Shown here: positions 23,958-33,522 of the stretch, piece by piece
Layout: each line of letters opens with the position of its first letter
Numbering within the stretch: the stretch's first letter is position 1
Translations under genes and position numbers: made by a program
Notes under the pieces: model-generated
What the model saw: the letters and a program-made list of their open reading frames with translations, nothing else
What the model was told of the DNA's origin: nothing
The model's database searches: none
NCBI GenBank assembly: GCA_007922195.1
Contig: ML682008.1
Location: 7,965,143 to 8,029,142 of the forward strand
Direction of reading: 5' to 3'
DNA from: Podocnemis expansa
Lineage: Eukaryota; Chordata; Testudines; Podocnemididae
DNA length: 64,000 bases

Positions 23958-25225
23958 ATTTTCTTTGAGGCAGTCAACAAGCATGTGGGTAAGGATGATC
24001 CAGCACATGTTGGACTTTCAAAAAGCCTTCAACAAGGTCCCTGACCAAGACTGGGGAGAGGATCATTAACTGGTTAAAAGATGGGAACCACAGTTTAGGA
24101 ATAAACAGTCCGTTTTCACAATGGAAAAGGCAAATAGTAGCATACTCAAAGACTCCTGTTGAGACCTGTGCTGTTCACCATATTCGTAAATTATCTGTAA
24201 AAGTAGGCAAATAGTGAGATAGCAAAATTTTCAAACACACAATTACTAAAGTTAAGTCCAAAGCTGGCTGCAAAAAGTCACAAAGGGATCTTACTTAACT
24301 GGGTGACTAGGCAACAAAATGCAAATGAAATTCAGTGTCGACAAGGATAAAGTACTGTATACTGGAAACCATGATCCCAATTATACATACTAATAATGGG
24401 GTTTAAATTAGCTGTTACCAGCCAAGAAAGAGGGCTAAGAGTCATCGCAGCTTGTTCTCTGAAAACATCCACTCAGTGTGCATCAGCAGTCAAAATACCT
24501 ACCAAAACATTATCAGCTATGAGGAAAGGGATAGATGATAAAACAGAATATATCATAATGATATTATGTAAATCCATGATATGTCACACTTAAGATATTG
24601 CATGCATTTCTGGTCACCACATCTTGCAAAACATGTATTAGAAATGGAAAAGGTGCACAGAAGTGTAGCAAAAATGATTAAGGATGTGGAACAGCTTCTA
24701 TATGAGCAAAGATTAAAAAACTGGGATGGTTCCATTTAGAAAAGAGATGACTAAGGAGGGTTATGGTAGAGGTCTAATCATGTATGGTGTAAAAAAAAAT
24801 GAATAGGGAAGTGTTATTTAATCCTGCACATAATACAAGTGCTAGGGGTCACCTGGTCAAATTAAAGACAGCAAGTTTAAAACAAACAAAAAGTAAAGCT
24901 TCTTTATACATTTTACAGTCAACATGCAAACTCATTGTCCAGGGAATGTGAAGGCCAAAAGTATGACTAGGTTCAGAAGAAGAATTACATAAGTACATGG
25001 AAGATATGGCCACCACTGGCTAAAATGGTCAGGGATGCAACCCCTTGCTTTCATTTCCCCTAAACATCCAGCTGCCAGAAGCTGATGCTGGATGACAGAG
25101 GGATGCATATCCCAGAATTGCCTTGTTCTGGTCAATCTCCCTGGTGCTGGCCACTCTTTGAAGACAGGATATTGGACTAAATGATCATCGACCTGACACA
25201 GCATGGTCCTTATTATGTATTTGTA

Positions 25226-26146
25226 TGGCCTTCCTTTCTCCAGATTGGCAGTCATTCATGCAGCATAAGTGCATTGGCTACATTTGGAAGGCTAGCCCAC
25301 AATAAATAAGTGTATCAAACACCAAAGGCCTGACTTATGCATGGGCTGTGTACATATAGCTCCTGTTTTCAACTGGAGTTGTGGCTATTCAGCACCTCTG
25401 CACAGCAACGTTAATCATCTCACTCCATGGGAATATGCATATTAAATGCATCAGATGGGAACTGCTTTATATTACAAGTTTATGATAAAGATCTTGAAAA
25501 TCTTTGACTGAAGGGAGCTCTACTGTATAAATTACCATTATCTTCTCTTGTATCAGCCAATAAAATGTACACCTAAAACGTTTTCATTCTATTTTTCTTC
25601 AGTATGATTCACCTCTTTTTTGTGAATTGAAAGAGCATGAAGGTAGGAGCCTCTGTTTGATATTGTTCATGAGCGAGTCAGCATAAACTGCTTTACTTGC
25701 ACAGAAGAGCAGACTGAATAAAGAGACTGAACAAATCACTTTCATGGCATGCCCTCAGACCTTTGGATTATTATTCTTTGTATGGTATATGCCACTGAAC
25801 AAAAATGTTTCCTTTTGAACACAAAGATGTTGAAATGGGGTGTGAGATACCAATGAAAAGGAAAGCAAAACACCTTCTTGGAATTTGCTAATAATTTCCA
25901 CCTTTTCCATTTGGTCTTTCATGTTGTTTTAATTTGCTTAGTATTCCAGGTCACTGAAAGGACTCGGACATTAAACCATTTCAGTGTGTAAATATCAAAG
26001 TCAATCTCACTAGCTGTCATCAAGAATTGTTTTGATAGAGAGAATCTCATTGGGTGCATGGCGCTGTACAAGCAAATAAAAAACCAAAATCACTTGTAAT
26101 GAGGAACTGGCAATCTGTTTATAGTTTAATTAAGTCTGTGGGTATT

Positions 26147-26148
<2 letters not shown>
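25226..26148. other. No recognisable feature
   Basis: No transposon termini, RNA genes or coding motifs were recognised. Confidence 0.45.
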
Positions 26149-26226
<78 letters not shown>

Positions 26227-26236
26227 GCGCGCGCGC
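26149..26236. repeat. Compound microsatellite (TC)n(AC)n(GC)n
   Basis: A run of TC dinucleotides (about 26149-26192) passes without a break into AC dinucleotides (to about 26224) and then six GC dinucleotides (26225-26236). All three blocks alternate perfectly. Frames across it only encode Ser-Leu and His-Thr repeats and are not genes. AC and GC alternation is the classic Z-DNA-prone sequence; the TC block is a homopurine/homopyrimidine tract. Confidence 0.97.
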
Positions 26237-26585
26237 ATGCAAAGGATACAATTCAGCAATTCACCTTCATCTTGACTCTGGAGGCTCACTGAAGTCATGT
26301 ATCCATCAAGGTAATATTTGCCCCACCTGAAGTTGTTGTTCATATTGTTTGAAAAGTGTTCATCAGGTTGAATACTGAAAAGGACATTATTACAGTTGTA
26401 GGTAACAGAATTTAGCATCACTTACTCATGACCTAAGTTATGTGTTCTTTTTTTTTCTTTTTTTGAATTTCACCCCAGACCCTTCACTTTGAATCTGTCT
26501 GCTGTTTTCTCTTGCTCAATACATCAGGTTTAAATGTCTCCACTCATCTTGAGATCCCTTCCTCACACATCCTGGGTCATGTGTC

Positions 26586-26603
26586 TTATCTGGTTCCCAG
26601 TCC
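26586..26603. repeat. Left target-site duplication of Tx1-like LINE
   Basis: The 18-bp word TTATCTGGTTCCCAGTCC is repeated exactly at 28180-28197. The two copies bracket the LINE, marking target-primed insertion. Confidence 0.93.
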
Positions 26604-26621
26604 TATTGAATAAGCCTGGGT

Positions 26622-26647
26622 AGTGGGTGGGCGCAAGCCCACCCACT
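26622..26647 (-). other. 3'-terminal hairpin of the LINE
   Basis: An 11-bp perfect inverted repeat: AGTGGGTGGGC (26622-26632), four-base loop GCAA, then GCCCACCCACT (26637-26647). In the element's sense RNA the loop reads UUGC. It lies within 20 to 45 bp of the 3' end of the insertion, where some LINE reverse transcriptases bind their own RNA. That role is inference. Confidence 0.8.
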
Positions 26648-26747
26648 GCTAAAACCCTTCCCCAAGCCTAAGGGGAAGCGGCACTAAACAGGCCTTCAAA
26701 TGATTGCGGGGGGACAACTAAAGAGAAAACGGGGATAGGTGTGAGGG

Positions 26748-28179
26748 TTACAGGTTCAAAACAAGGGTTTCGGAAGGGGATACCAAGCAGGGAACCCCAG
26801 ACAGCGCCCACTGCTCCTGAAAGGTGTCGAGGGAGCCAGCGGACGCCGCCCAGAGGAACTCTGCCTGGAGACATGCACGGATGAGGGACCGGAAGTAGGC
26901 TTCACAGCCGCAGGCCCCTCCCTCTGCCGACCTCCTCTCCTGAGTTTTATAAGTGGCTACTTTTGCATAAGCCAAGAGGAGTTTGGCGAGGAGGTCCTGC
27001 GACTTGGTGGGGCCATGGATAGGGAGTGCATAAAGATAGAGGTGTGGGGAGAAGTGCAGCCAGAACCTCAATAAGAGGTTCTGGAGGAGTCGGAAAAGGG
27101 GCTGCAGCCTGGCACAGTCTAGGTAGACGTGCGCGAGGGTCTCCCTCACATTGCAAAAGGGGCAGGTGTCGGGGCGGGGGGTGAACCGTGCCAAGAACAC
27201 GCCCGTGCTCACGGCTCCATGGAGGAGCCGCCAACTGATGTCCCCGGTGGGCCTTGGATTGAGGGTGGCATACAGACTGGCCCACCGGGGTTCCTCACCC
27301 ACTGTAAGTGGAATGAGGTCCCGCCACTTTGTATCAGGGTGGGACACTAGGGCGAGGAAATGTATGGTATGTAGCACGAGCGTGTACAGATATTTATGAG
27401 GCGCGGTTCGGAAAGAAACCAGCTGCAGGTCTAGCAGCCGGCTCGGGGTATGGGGTGGGGATGGCCGGGGGGGCTGATGGGGCTGAGGCCCGATCAAAAG
27501 TTCCGGAGGGCCAGGGCTGAGAGGGGGGCGGGGGGTACCCTCTCGCAGGACCTGCCCGAGGTAAGCCCAAGCAGTGGGAGGCAAGGCCGCCCTCACCTCC
27601 TGGAGTAGGCGCTGGGGGGGGTATCAGGGATGGAGAGCCCCATGTGCCGAGCCAGCTCATGGGGATCCACCCAGTCCTCCCGGGCATAGTCCAGGAGGTC
27701 TCCGACCCGGGTGATACCTGCCAAGACCAACCTCCGCCTCACGGAGGGGGCCTCCGCCACCTGCACACCGAGATGGAGGTTGTGTAGCAGGGGCTCCGTG
27801 AGGAGGTCCTCCCCCTTGGTGGGTGTAACTGACTTGGAGGCTGGAATGAGCCTCCAGGTCTGGAGGAGGTCATGGTGGAAGACCGGCAGCTCAGAGATGT
27901 TTCGCGGAGCATGCCTCAGATCAAGATAAAAGAGCTGCCGGTTGTATCGGAGCCCTCGGTAGCAGCGGAGGAAGGTGCGTGCCAAGTGGCTCCATGCCGG
28001 ACCACCTGCACCAAGAAGGAGTCTCTGCAGGGCCTGGAGGTGGAAGGTGTGGACCCAGCTGCGGATGCAGCACACATCCTGCCCCCCTTCCTCCAGGGGA
28101 AGGCTCAGAGTCCCTGCAGAGACCCAATGCAGTCCTGGCCAGAAGAACTTCAAAATTGTCTTCTGGAGGCTGGCCAGGA
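26748..28179 (-). pseudogene. ORF2 C-terminal fragment of the Tx1-like LINE, one frameshift
   Basis: The upstream part (28179 to about 27620) begins within the RT/thumb region: KFFWPGLHWVSAGTLSLPLE then EGGQDVCCIRSW and HLQALQRLL, typical of this group. The downstream part (27596-26748) includes HPDTKWRDLIP, SWRLLHGAVSTG and a zinc knuckle CPFCNVRETLAHVYLDC (C-x2-C-x7-H-x4-C). The two parts are in different frames and join at a run of eight G (27614-27621), so one slipped base explains the break. The upstream frame stays open through the TSD into flanking DNA to 28279, but residues encoded beyond 28179 are not part of the element. Without its N-terminal endonuclease and RT core it cannot be active. 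Confidence 0.85.
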
Positions 28180-28197
28180 TTATCTGGTTCCCAGTCC
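28180..28197. repeat. Right target-site duplication of Tx1-like LINE
   Basis: Exact copy of the word at 26586-26603. It marks the 5' truncation point of the element, at 28179. Confidence 0.93.
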
Positions 28198-28285
28198 CCA
28201 GCTTGCAACTCTCACCTTTTTCCCACATTCTTATCTTCATGCATTTTGACATTCTGGTTCCTGTTGAATAATCTCCCAAATCCAG

Positions 28286-28422
28286 GTTCCAAAGGGGCAG
28301 CAGCCATGTTAGTCATCCAGCAAAAAAAGCAAGGAATCCTGTGGCACTTAAAGACTAACAGATTCTTTTATTTATAAATCTATTAGTCTTTAAGTGCCAC
28401 AAGACTCCTTGCTTTTTTTTTC
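28286..28422. mobile_element. Short palindromic Penelope-type element with exact TSD
   Basis: The 137-bp element is bounded by an exact 14-bp duplication, TCTCCCAAATCCAG (28272-28285 and 28423-28436). The left end GTTCCAAAGGGGCAGCAGCC leads into GCAAGGAATCCTGTGGCACT and TTAAAGACTAACAGATT. The mirror arm AATCTATTAGTCTTTAAGTG continues to GACTCCTTGC. The inner AGCTTTCGTGGG segment is absent, so this is a shorter hairpin than the CR1 insertions. The exact TSD shows it inserted as a unit. Confidence 0.88.
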
Positions 28423-28599
28423 TCTCCCAAATCCAGTAATTCAGGTCTCTACCCTTTCACTATTCAAATTCCTAGCCCTTGCCACTGCTTCCAATTGGGC
28501 TGTACCAGTGAAAGGGAATGGAAAGGTTCCAGTTTGTAATGGTCATTTCCATGAGAAAAGAATTTCTAATGAGCCTCATATTTTGCCCATTCTTACATG

Positions 28600-28705
28600 T
28601 TCCAGAGGGGTGGCCATGTTAGTTTAGGTCAGCAAAACAAACAAGGACTTTTGTGGCACTTTTGTTAGTCTTTAAGAGTGCCACAGGACTCCTTGTTTGT
28701 TTTTT
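28600..28705. repeat. Short palindromic Penelope-type element, internally reduced
   Basis: The left end TTCCAGAGGGGTGGCCATGTT and GTCAGCAAAACAAACAAGGA are followed directly by GTGGCACTTTTGTTAGTCTT and the mirror arm GTGCCACAGGACTCCTTG. Flanking words CCATTCTTAC and CCATTGTTAG may be a decayed TSD but are not convincing. Confidence 0.7.
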
Positions 28706-31234
28706 CCATTGTTAGGAAGTGTGATCCAGTAAGAGAAAGTACAGTCTATTGGAAGGGAGCATGTGGGTGTGAGCCAGAAATTCCTAAACCCTGGTTTCAA
28801 CTATTCTGTTGGTTTGCTGTGTTGTTTTAGAAAAAATGACTAACATCTTTTGTTTAATGGCTTTCTCCATCTGTAAAATGACCAACGTTCCACATTGCAG
28901 TGGTGTTAATTAGTTAACACTTGAAGTAGGCTCAGTTCCCCAGTCCCCATTCACAGGGTCCCCTACCCCAATAGGGTCATTATGCCAAGGTCTGTTGCAA
29001 ACACCTTTGTTCCTTTATTTACAGTGCAGACAATAATAGAGGTTCATTTTCAGCCCTACACTCCCATGGGGTTCAGAGTTTGACCAGTCTCTCAGACAAG
29101 AGCAGCCTGTCTCCTAGATTTCATTGCCCTGCTCAGCTTTAGTTCTTTCTGGTTTCTGATGTGGGCTCATTTATTTTCCCTGATCAGCTTACCAGCTGTT
29201 CCCTGTTTCTGCATTAAGCCAGGCTGGAACCCAGTTTAATCAGGGGCCACAGCTGTTACTTAAGCTGCAAAACCCCCCTTAGGTCCTGGCCAACAGAGGC
29301 AGAGAGGGATTTACTATCCTCTGTAGTACAGCAAATGGAGACTATAAAGTGCTTCATAAACATTTGTTATTAATGGCTTCTAAGACAAGTAGGAAAAAAG
29401 TGTTGCTGTCCTTTGGCTTGCATAGAAGGGTTTGATGCACTTGATCCTGATGTTTTTCCTAACCACAAAAGTGGTATAAACCAAGAGATATTTAGACACT
29501 TCCAGTGAAATTCTGCTTGCAAAAGGCCAATAGGAGTTTTGCCATTTATTTCAGTGGAGCTAGGATTTCACCCAGAACTCATAAGGTATTGTGTTAGTAT
29601 TGGCTGGCACAGAGTCATGTAACAATATTCTTCTGACTTACTGTATGCTAAAGTACATGACAGTTTTAATTACTCAACATTTCACCCAACTTTTTAAAAC
29701 ATTGAAATCTGCTGTACCAAGATCTAAGTGTGCATGTCACACCATAAATGCTTTAAGCTGTAATTTTGTGCAGCATGGACTAGTTCCCCACCCTCTTCTT
29801 TTTTTTTCTTTAACTAGAGTATCCATCTTCAGAACTGAATTGCTTTTAAAAATTGAAAGTCTTCCAGTGACTGTAATCTGTGTTCATTTATGCAACACTG
29901 TAACACTGATTTGCTATTTTAATCATTTTAATTAAAACTATTATTTCACCCTAACTCACACATTTGAGGCACAACAGGAGAGTACAGCATTTTCTCTAAT
30001 GCCCGGATGTTAGTATTTGAGTTGCTTTTCACATGCACAGGTTTGCATGTGCTCTATTCAAATATACTATTGAGATTTATGAAGGCTTTTTTTTAATTGG
30101 GAAAAGTTATGGTGTGCTTGGTAATAATGTGAAAGGACTCCATTCAGAGAAATTTGCAAAGATACTTCCACTTCAGCTACCATTCTAGCTCTCTGCTGAA
30201 AGACTGGCTACTGGACAATATTAGAAGTCACAATATCTGGTTTCTAGTCTCAGCTTGGCCATCTACTGATTATTTGACAAGCTATTTATCTTATTATTAG
30301 GTGCCAGCTACAAAATTAAGGGTTGCACTGTCTTTGTCTTTAATGAACCCTGCGGTTCTCTACTCTTGACTCCTGCAGTTACTACTTATTGGTGTTAATG
30401 AAGGAAAGTTTACATGAGAAGGTGGGGTTTGTATCATGTTCATCTGATCTGCAGTAAGAAAGTCTGCAGCTGGGGCTGAGTCATGCTCTCAGCTGGTGTA
30501 ATTTGACATAGTTTCATTAAAGTTTGTGGCATACACAGATTAGTGCCATCTGAGAATTGACCTGAGTTTCTTAATTAGCAAGTGCTAGTGATTTTAAAAA
30601 CTTAAAAACTAGGACCAGAACTTGGAATCAGGCTCAGAAATGGATTCAGAGTCTGATAATGTGTATGGAGAAGTGGCAAGGTAAACTTTTTGTGGACTCT
30701 CTTGCTTAAAGTGTGGAATTCAGCATATTGCACAGGTTTTTTTTTGGTATGACTTTCACCACTGTCCCCAGATAGAGTTGTTTGCAATAATGTAAATTAA
30801 ATGTAAGAAACCAAACAGATTACAAGGTCTAGATCTGCTCCTAGCAAAATTGCTCCTGGGCAACTGAAAGAAGAACAGTTTATTTTTTGCCGTTGTTATT
30901 GGTGTGTTTCAAAAGTTAGAAAAAAGGAGAGAGCCTTGATGTGGGGGTAACAAGCTGTGGCACATCCAGTTGGAAGAGATCTGTTTTTCCTAGCCTGTTT
31001 TTACCTCCTTAATCTCAATAACAACAAGGAGGAAAAAATAACATTTGAAGGGCCAAACCCAAATATTATGTATTATTTTAAGTTATGAATAATTATTCAT
31101 ATTTCAATGCTGTTTGTACTTTCTGCCTTGATACTTCAGTGGTCAAGCTACCTAAATTTTGAAGGACAGTATCCTAACATTTGGATATGTGTCATTTGGC
31201 AATCCTACATTATAGAGCAGTCATCTTTATACAG
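28706..31234. other. Old SINE remnants and an unassigned LTR-like stretch
   Basis: MIR-like words appear near 28855-28885 (CTCCATCTGTAAAATGACC) and near 30195-30310 (GTTTCTAGTCTCAGCTTGGC). Region about 28930-29330 has CCAG/CTGC-rich sequence with CAGCTGTTACTTAAGCTGC-type words like some reptile LTRs, but no paired LTR or retroviral motif was found, so it is left unassigned. A 114-codon frame at 29591-29935 has no motif. Confidence 0.35.
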
Positions 31235-31331
31235 TTTCAAAGGGGTAGCCATGTTAGTCTAGTTCAGCAAAACAAGCAAGAAATAAATTTGTTAGTCTTT
31301 AAAAAGTGCCACAGGACTCCTTGCTTGTTTT
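31235..31331. mobile_element. 97-bp palindrome-derived Penelope-type element with exact TSD
   Basis: An exact 12-bp duplication ATCTTTATACAG (31223-31234 and 31332-31343) encloses TTTCAAAGGGGTAGCCATG, AGTTCAGCAAAACAAGCAAG, a lone AAATAAATTTGTTAGTCTTT arm and CCACAGGACTCCTTGCTTG. The left inner arm is missing, so the element has only short complementary ends (CAAGCAAG and CTTGCTTG). It shows that even strongly deleted forms were inserted as units, or that deletion happened during insertion. Confidence 0.85.
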
Positions 31332-31639
31332 ATCTTTATACAGCTCTTCAGTGTATTCTACAGTGGGTCCCAACTGTACAAGATGCATTTGGAATGCAAT
31401 TGTTGATGATCTCTTATTTAATTTTCAGGTTTTATATTTTTATTTTGCAGAACCTCTAAAATGCCATCTGATCTTGAAATCTCATGCTACCTTGAATACC
31501 TGAGGGCTGCTGCATAGTACAATATATTTGTGGCATCATAAAACCATATTTTATTGACTACAACTCTTTAATTGCATAGCAGAACTCCAGGGGTTCAGTT
31601 CATGAAACATTTAAGCACTGTTTATCCAGTAATTTGGCA

Positions 31640-32365
31640 TGCTCACCTCAGAAAGAAGTGTGCAGCACCTTTTCTGAGTTAAAGCACGTACTACTAATTC
31701 CATCAAACACCTTTCATCTTTTAGTAAGAATCCCTTTGTTATACACCCAGGGTATCTACAGCCTGATAAGAGAGAAATTGGACAACACTCTTTGTAAGCA
31801 GTTCGTGATTTGTTCCATGCACTAAAAGGATCTCCAGATAAAGACCACCTACACCACTGCATTGTCTTCCTTTAAATACTTCCTTAAAACTCAACTTGTT
31901 TGGCTCTGATGCCTCCCGGAGGTGACACACTGGAGGGGACACACAGGGGCCATGTCTCCCCTTTCCTCCTATATCTGCCAGTGTTTATATTTATATTTTT
32001 ATTTTTTTGTGAGGAGTGAGTTCAAAATATGTCCGTGTCCTCCCACTGCCAACGGTTACATGGCACCTTGTCTCCAATGTACTTGAGAATAGATGGGAAG
32101 ATGGTACACTGTATCTACTGCTTATGACATGAATCCTAATAATCAGCTGGTTGCTTTGTGTCAGCTCTGCCCATTTTTGTCTCATATCACATACTCGGTG
32201 AAATCCAGAGCCTCAGAGCTTTCGAGATGCCTAACTCCCATTGGGCATATGGTCTTTGGGTCAAGGGCCATTTTGTCATTGTGCATGTATACCGTGCTTA
32301 ATGCAATGCTGTCCGAATTTCCAATGGGGACTGATAGGTGCTATCATATTACAAATAAATAATGA
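31640..32365 (+). repeat. Old L2/L3-like LINE or SINE 3' relic
   Basis: A word encoding SFKYFLKTQL (31865-31895) resembles the conserved C-terminal end of L2-type proteins. A tail segment near 32250-32365 (GTGCATGTATACCGTGC, GGGGACTGATAGGTGCTA, then ATATTACAAATAAATAATGA) matches the terminal part of old amniote L3/MIR-type repeats. The intervening 300 bp is unassigned, and the two parts may be separate elements. Confidence 0.4.
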
Positions 32366-32637
32366 TAATGTCTGAGGTTACTGAATGGGCATTTAATCAA
32401 TGAGATGACAGTGGAAGGCTTCTAGACCCTCAGCATCCCTCAGAATGAAATACTTGCCCATAAACGTTGTTCTTGACAGATCACTATAGCTGGGTTTAGG
32501 TTACTTTTTCATTACTATATAATATTTCATTTCTGTTCCTTTTCCCTCTTAACTAAATCAGAGGAGTCTTTCTGATGGTAGTGATAGATATCCTTCCACC
32601 AGTTTGACCCCAGAGCTGCCAGTGACTTCCTCTAAGT

Positions 32638-32824
32638 CAGGGGTCTCAAACTCAAATCACCACAAGGGCAGCATGAGGACTAGTATGGTAGGCCAAGGGC
32701 TACCCCACTGAAACTTTTTCATACACTGGTATTGCAAATATCGACAGTGAGAGTGTCATTGCAGACCACAAGAAATAACTTCAGGATCGCATGTGGCCCG
32801 GGGGCTGTGAGTTTGAGACGCCTG
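32638..32824. mobile_element. Non-autonomous hAT element (MITE), copy 2
   Basis: The 187-bp element has good inverted ends: CAGGGGTCTCAAACTC and GAGTTTGAGACGCCTG. The TSD CTCTAAGT is exact on both sides (32630-32637 and 32825-32832). The interior aligns by eye with the copy at 2730-2910, sharing GAGGACTAGTATG, TTTTCATACA and GTGTCATTGCAG. There is no open frame of note. This is the best-preserved hAT MITE in the window. Confidence 0.92.
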
Positions 32825-32832
32825 CTCTAAGT

Positions 32833-33129
32833 TCTTCATTCAGACCAATTACAAGATAGGGTGTTAACAAATAATCTGTAATGATATTCCTCATTATTGC
32901 CTTGAATTGTACTTAAGTTAGAGGCGATGGACATGCAGCAAGAGAGAGATCTCCTTAAGGAATTGAAGAATATAATCTGCAAATGCTGGGGAGGGAAAAG
33001 CCATGTTGGCCAACGTGTGAGAAAAGAGCCTATGACTAAATGAGCTGCCAACTGGAACTGGTTGGTCTCACGTAAAGACCGAATATCATAATTATGCCAT
33101 GGAGCAACACCCTAAAGACATACTAATTT
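32833..33129. other. No recognisable feature
   Basis: Short unassigned spacer between two mobile elements. Confidence 0.5.
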
Positions 33130-33522
33130 TACAAAACAAACAAGGACTATGGTGACACTTTCAAAGACTAACAGATTTATTTATCGCATGACCTTTTGTG
33201 GGAGAAAATCCCACTTTGTCATCTGCTTTGAAGATGGGGGAACTTACAGAATGGGAGGAACTATGTGCAGGGAAGTGTAAGTCACAGGATCTGGTCAGAC
33301 TGTAACAGCAAATCAAAGTAGCTGTTAGGATTCAAATAGTGAAGGACAGCATTTATTTTGCTCCCGTTTGGTAAGTTCCCCATCTTCACGTGTCTGATGA
33401 AGTGGGATTTTCTCCCACAAAAGTTCATGCAATAAATAAATGTGTTAGTCTTTAAGTGCCACCAGAGTCCTTATTTGTTTTCCTGGACTAGACTAACATG
33501 GCTACTACCACTTTGGAAATTG
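33130..33522. mobile_element. Palindromic Penelope-type element with long loop
   Basis: The left arm (ACAAACAAGGACTATGGTG, CCTTTTGTGGGAGAAAATCC, GAAGATGGGGGAACTTACAG) is mirrored by GTAAGTTCCCCATCTTC, TCTGATGAAGTGGGATTTTC and GTGCCACCAGAGTCCTTAT, ending CTAGACTAACATGGCTACT. About 115 bp of unique loop (around 33265-33375) separates the arms, much more than in the other copies. A CTGATGA box is at 33394-33400. Confidence 0.8.

Larger units (their letters stand above)
22680..25225 (+). pseudogene. Long CR1 LINE copy (RT and 3' end), with three nested insertions
   Basis: Ordered CR1 words run through the segment: TTCTTTGCATTGGTCATCA (about 22752), GAGGTGTCAGTAGAGGAGG (about 23143), ATTTTAAAAAGGGCTCC (about 23580), a motif-A region reading LDFQKAFNKVP near 24010-24045, and the tail GATATTGGACTAAATGATC near 25170. 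The usual FADDTKLLK catalytic box reads FSNTQLLK near 24222-24250, so both aspartates are lost and the RT is dead. Insertions at 22848-23130, 23309-23540 and 23771-23957 interrupt it; excluding them the CR1 sequence is about 1.85 kb. Confidence 0.85.
26604..28179 (-). mobile_element. Tx1-like L1 LINE, 5'-truncated, with perfect TSD
   Basis: The 1,576-bp insertion is bounded by an exact 18-bp duplication, TTATCTGGTTCCCAGTCC. The element reads on the minus strand, so its 3' end is at the left. Its 3' untranslated part holds a perfect 11-bp hairpin (26622-26647), and there is no long poly-A. The coding part is the C-terminal third of ORF2. GC content is clearly higher than in the AT-rich flanks. 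The exact TSD and nearly open frame suggest a fairly recent insertion. Tx1 assignment is from motif memory; another L1-group clade is possible. Confidence 0.88.

Noticed and set aside
26054..26421. Frames with Ser-Leu and His-Thr repeats
   Set aside because: Translations of the TC/AC microsatellite.
27121..27520. Plus-strand frames opposite the Tx1-like LINE
   Set aside because: Antisense shadows of the LINE ORF2, which has the recognised motifs on the minus strand.
28930..29330. Possible solo LTR
   Set aside because: Composition resembles reptile LTRs, but there are no TG...CA ends with TSD, no second copy and no retroviral motif in the window.
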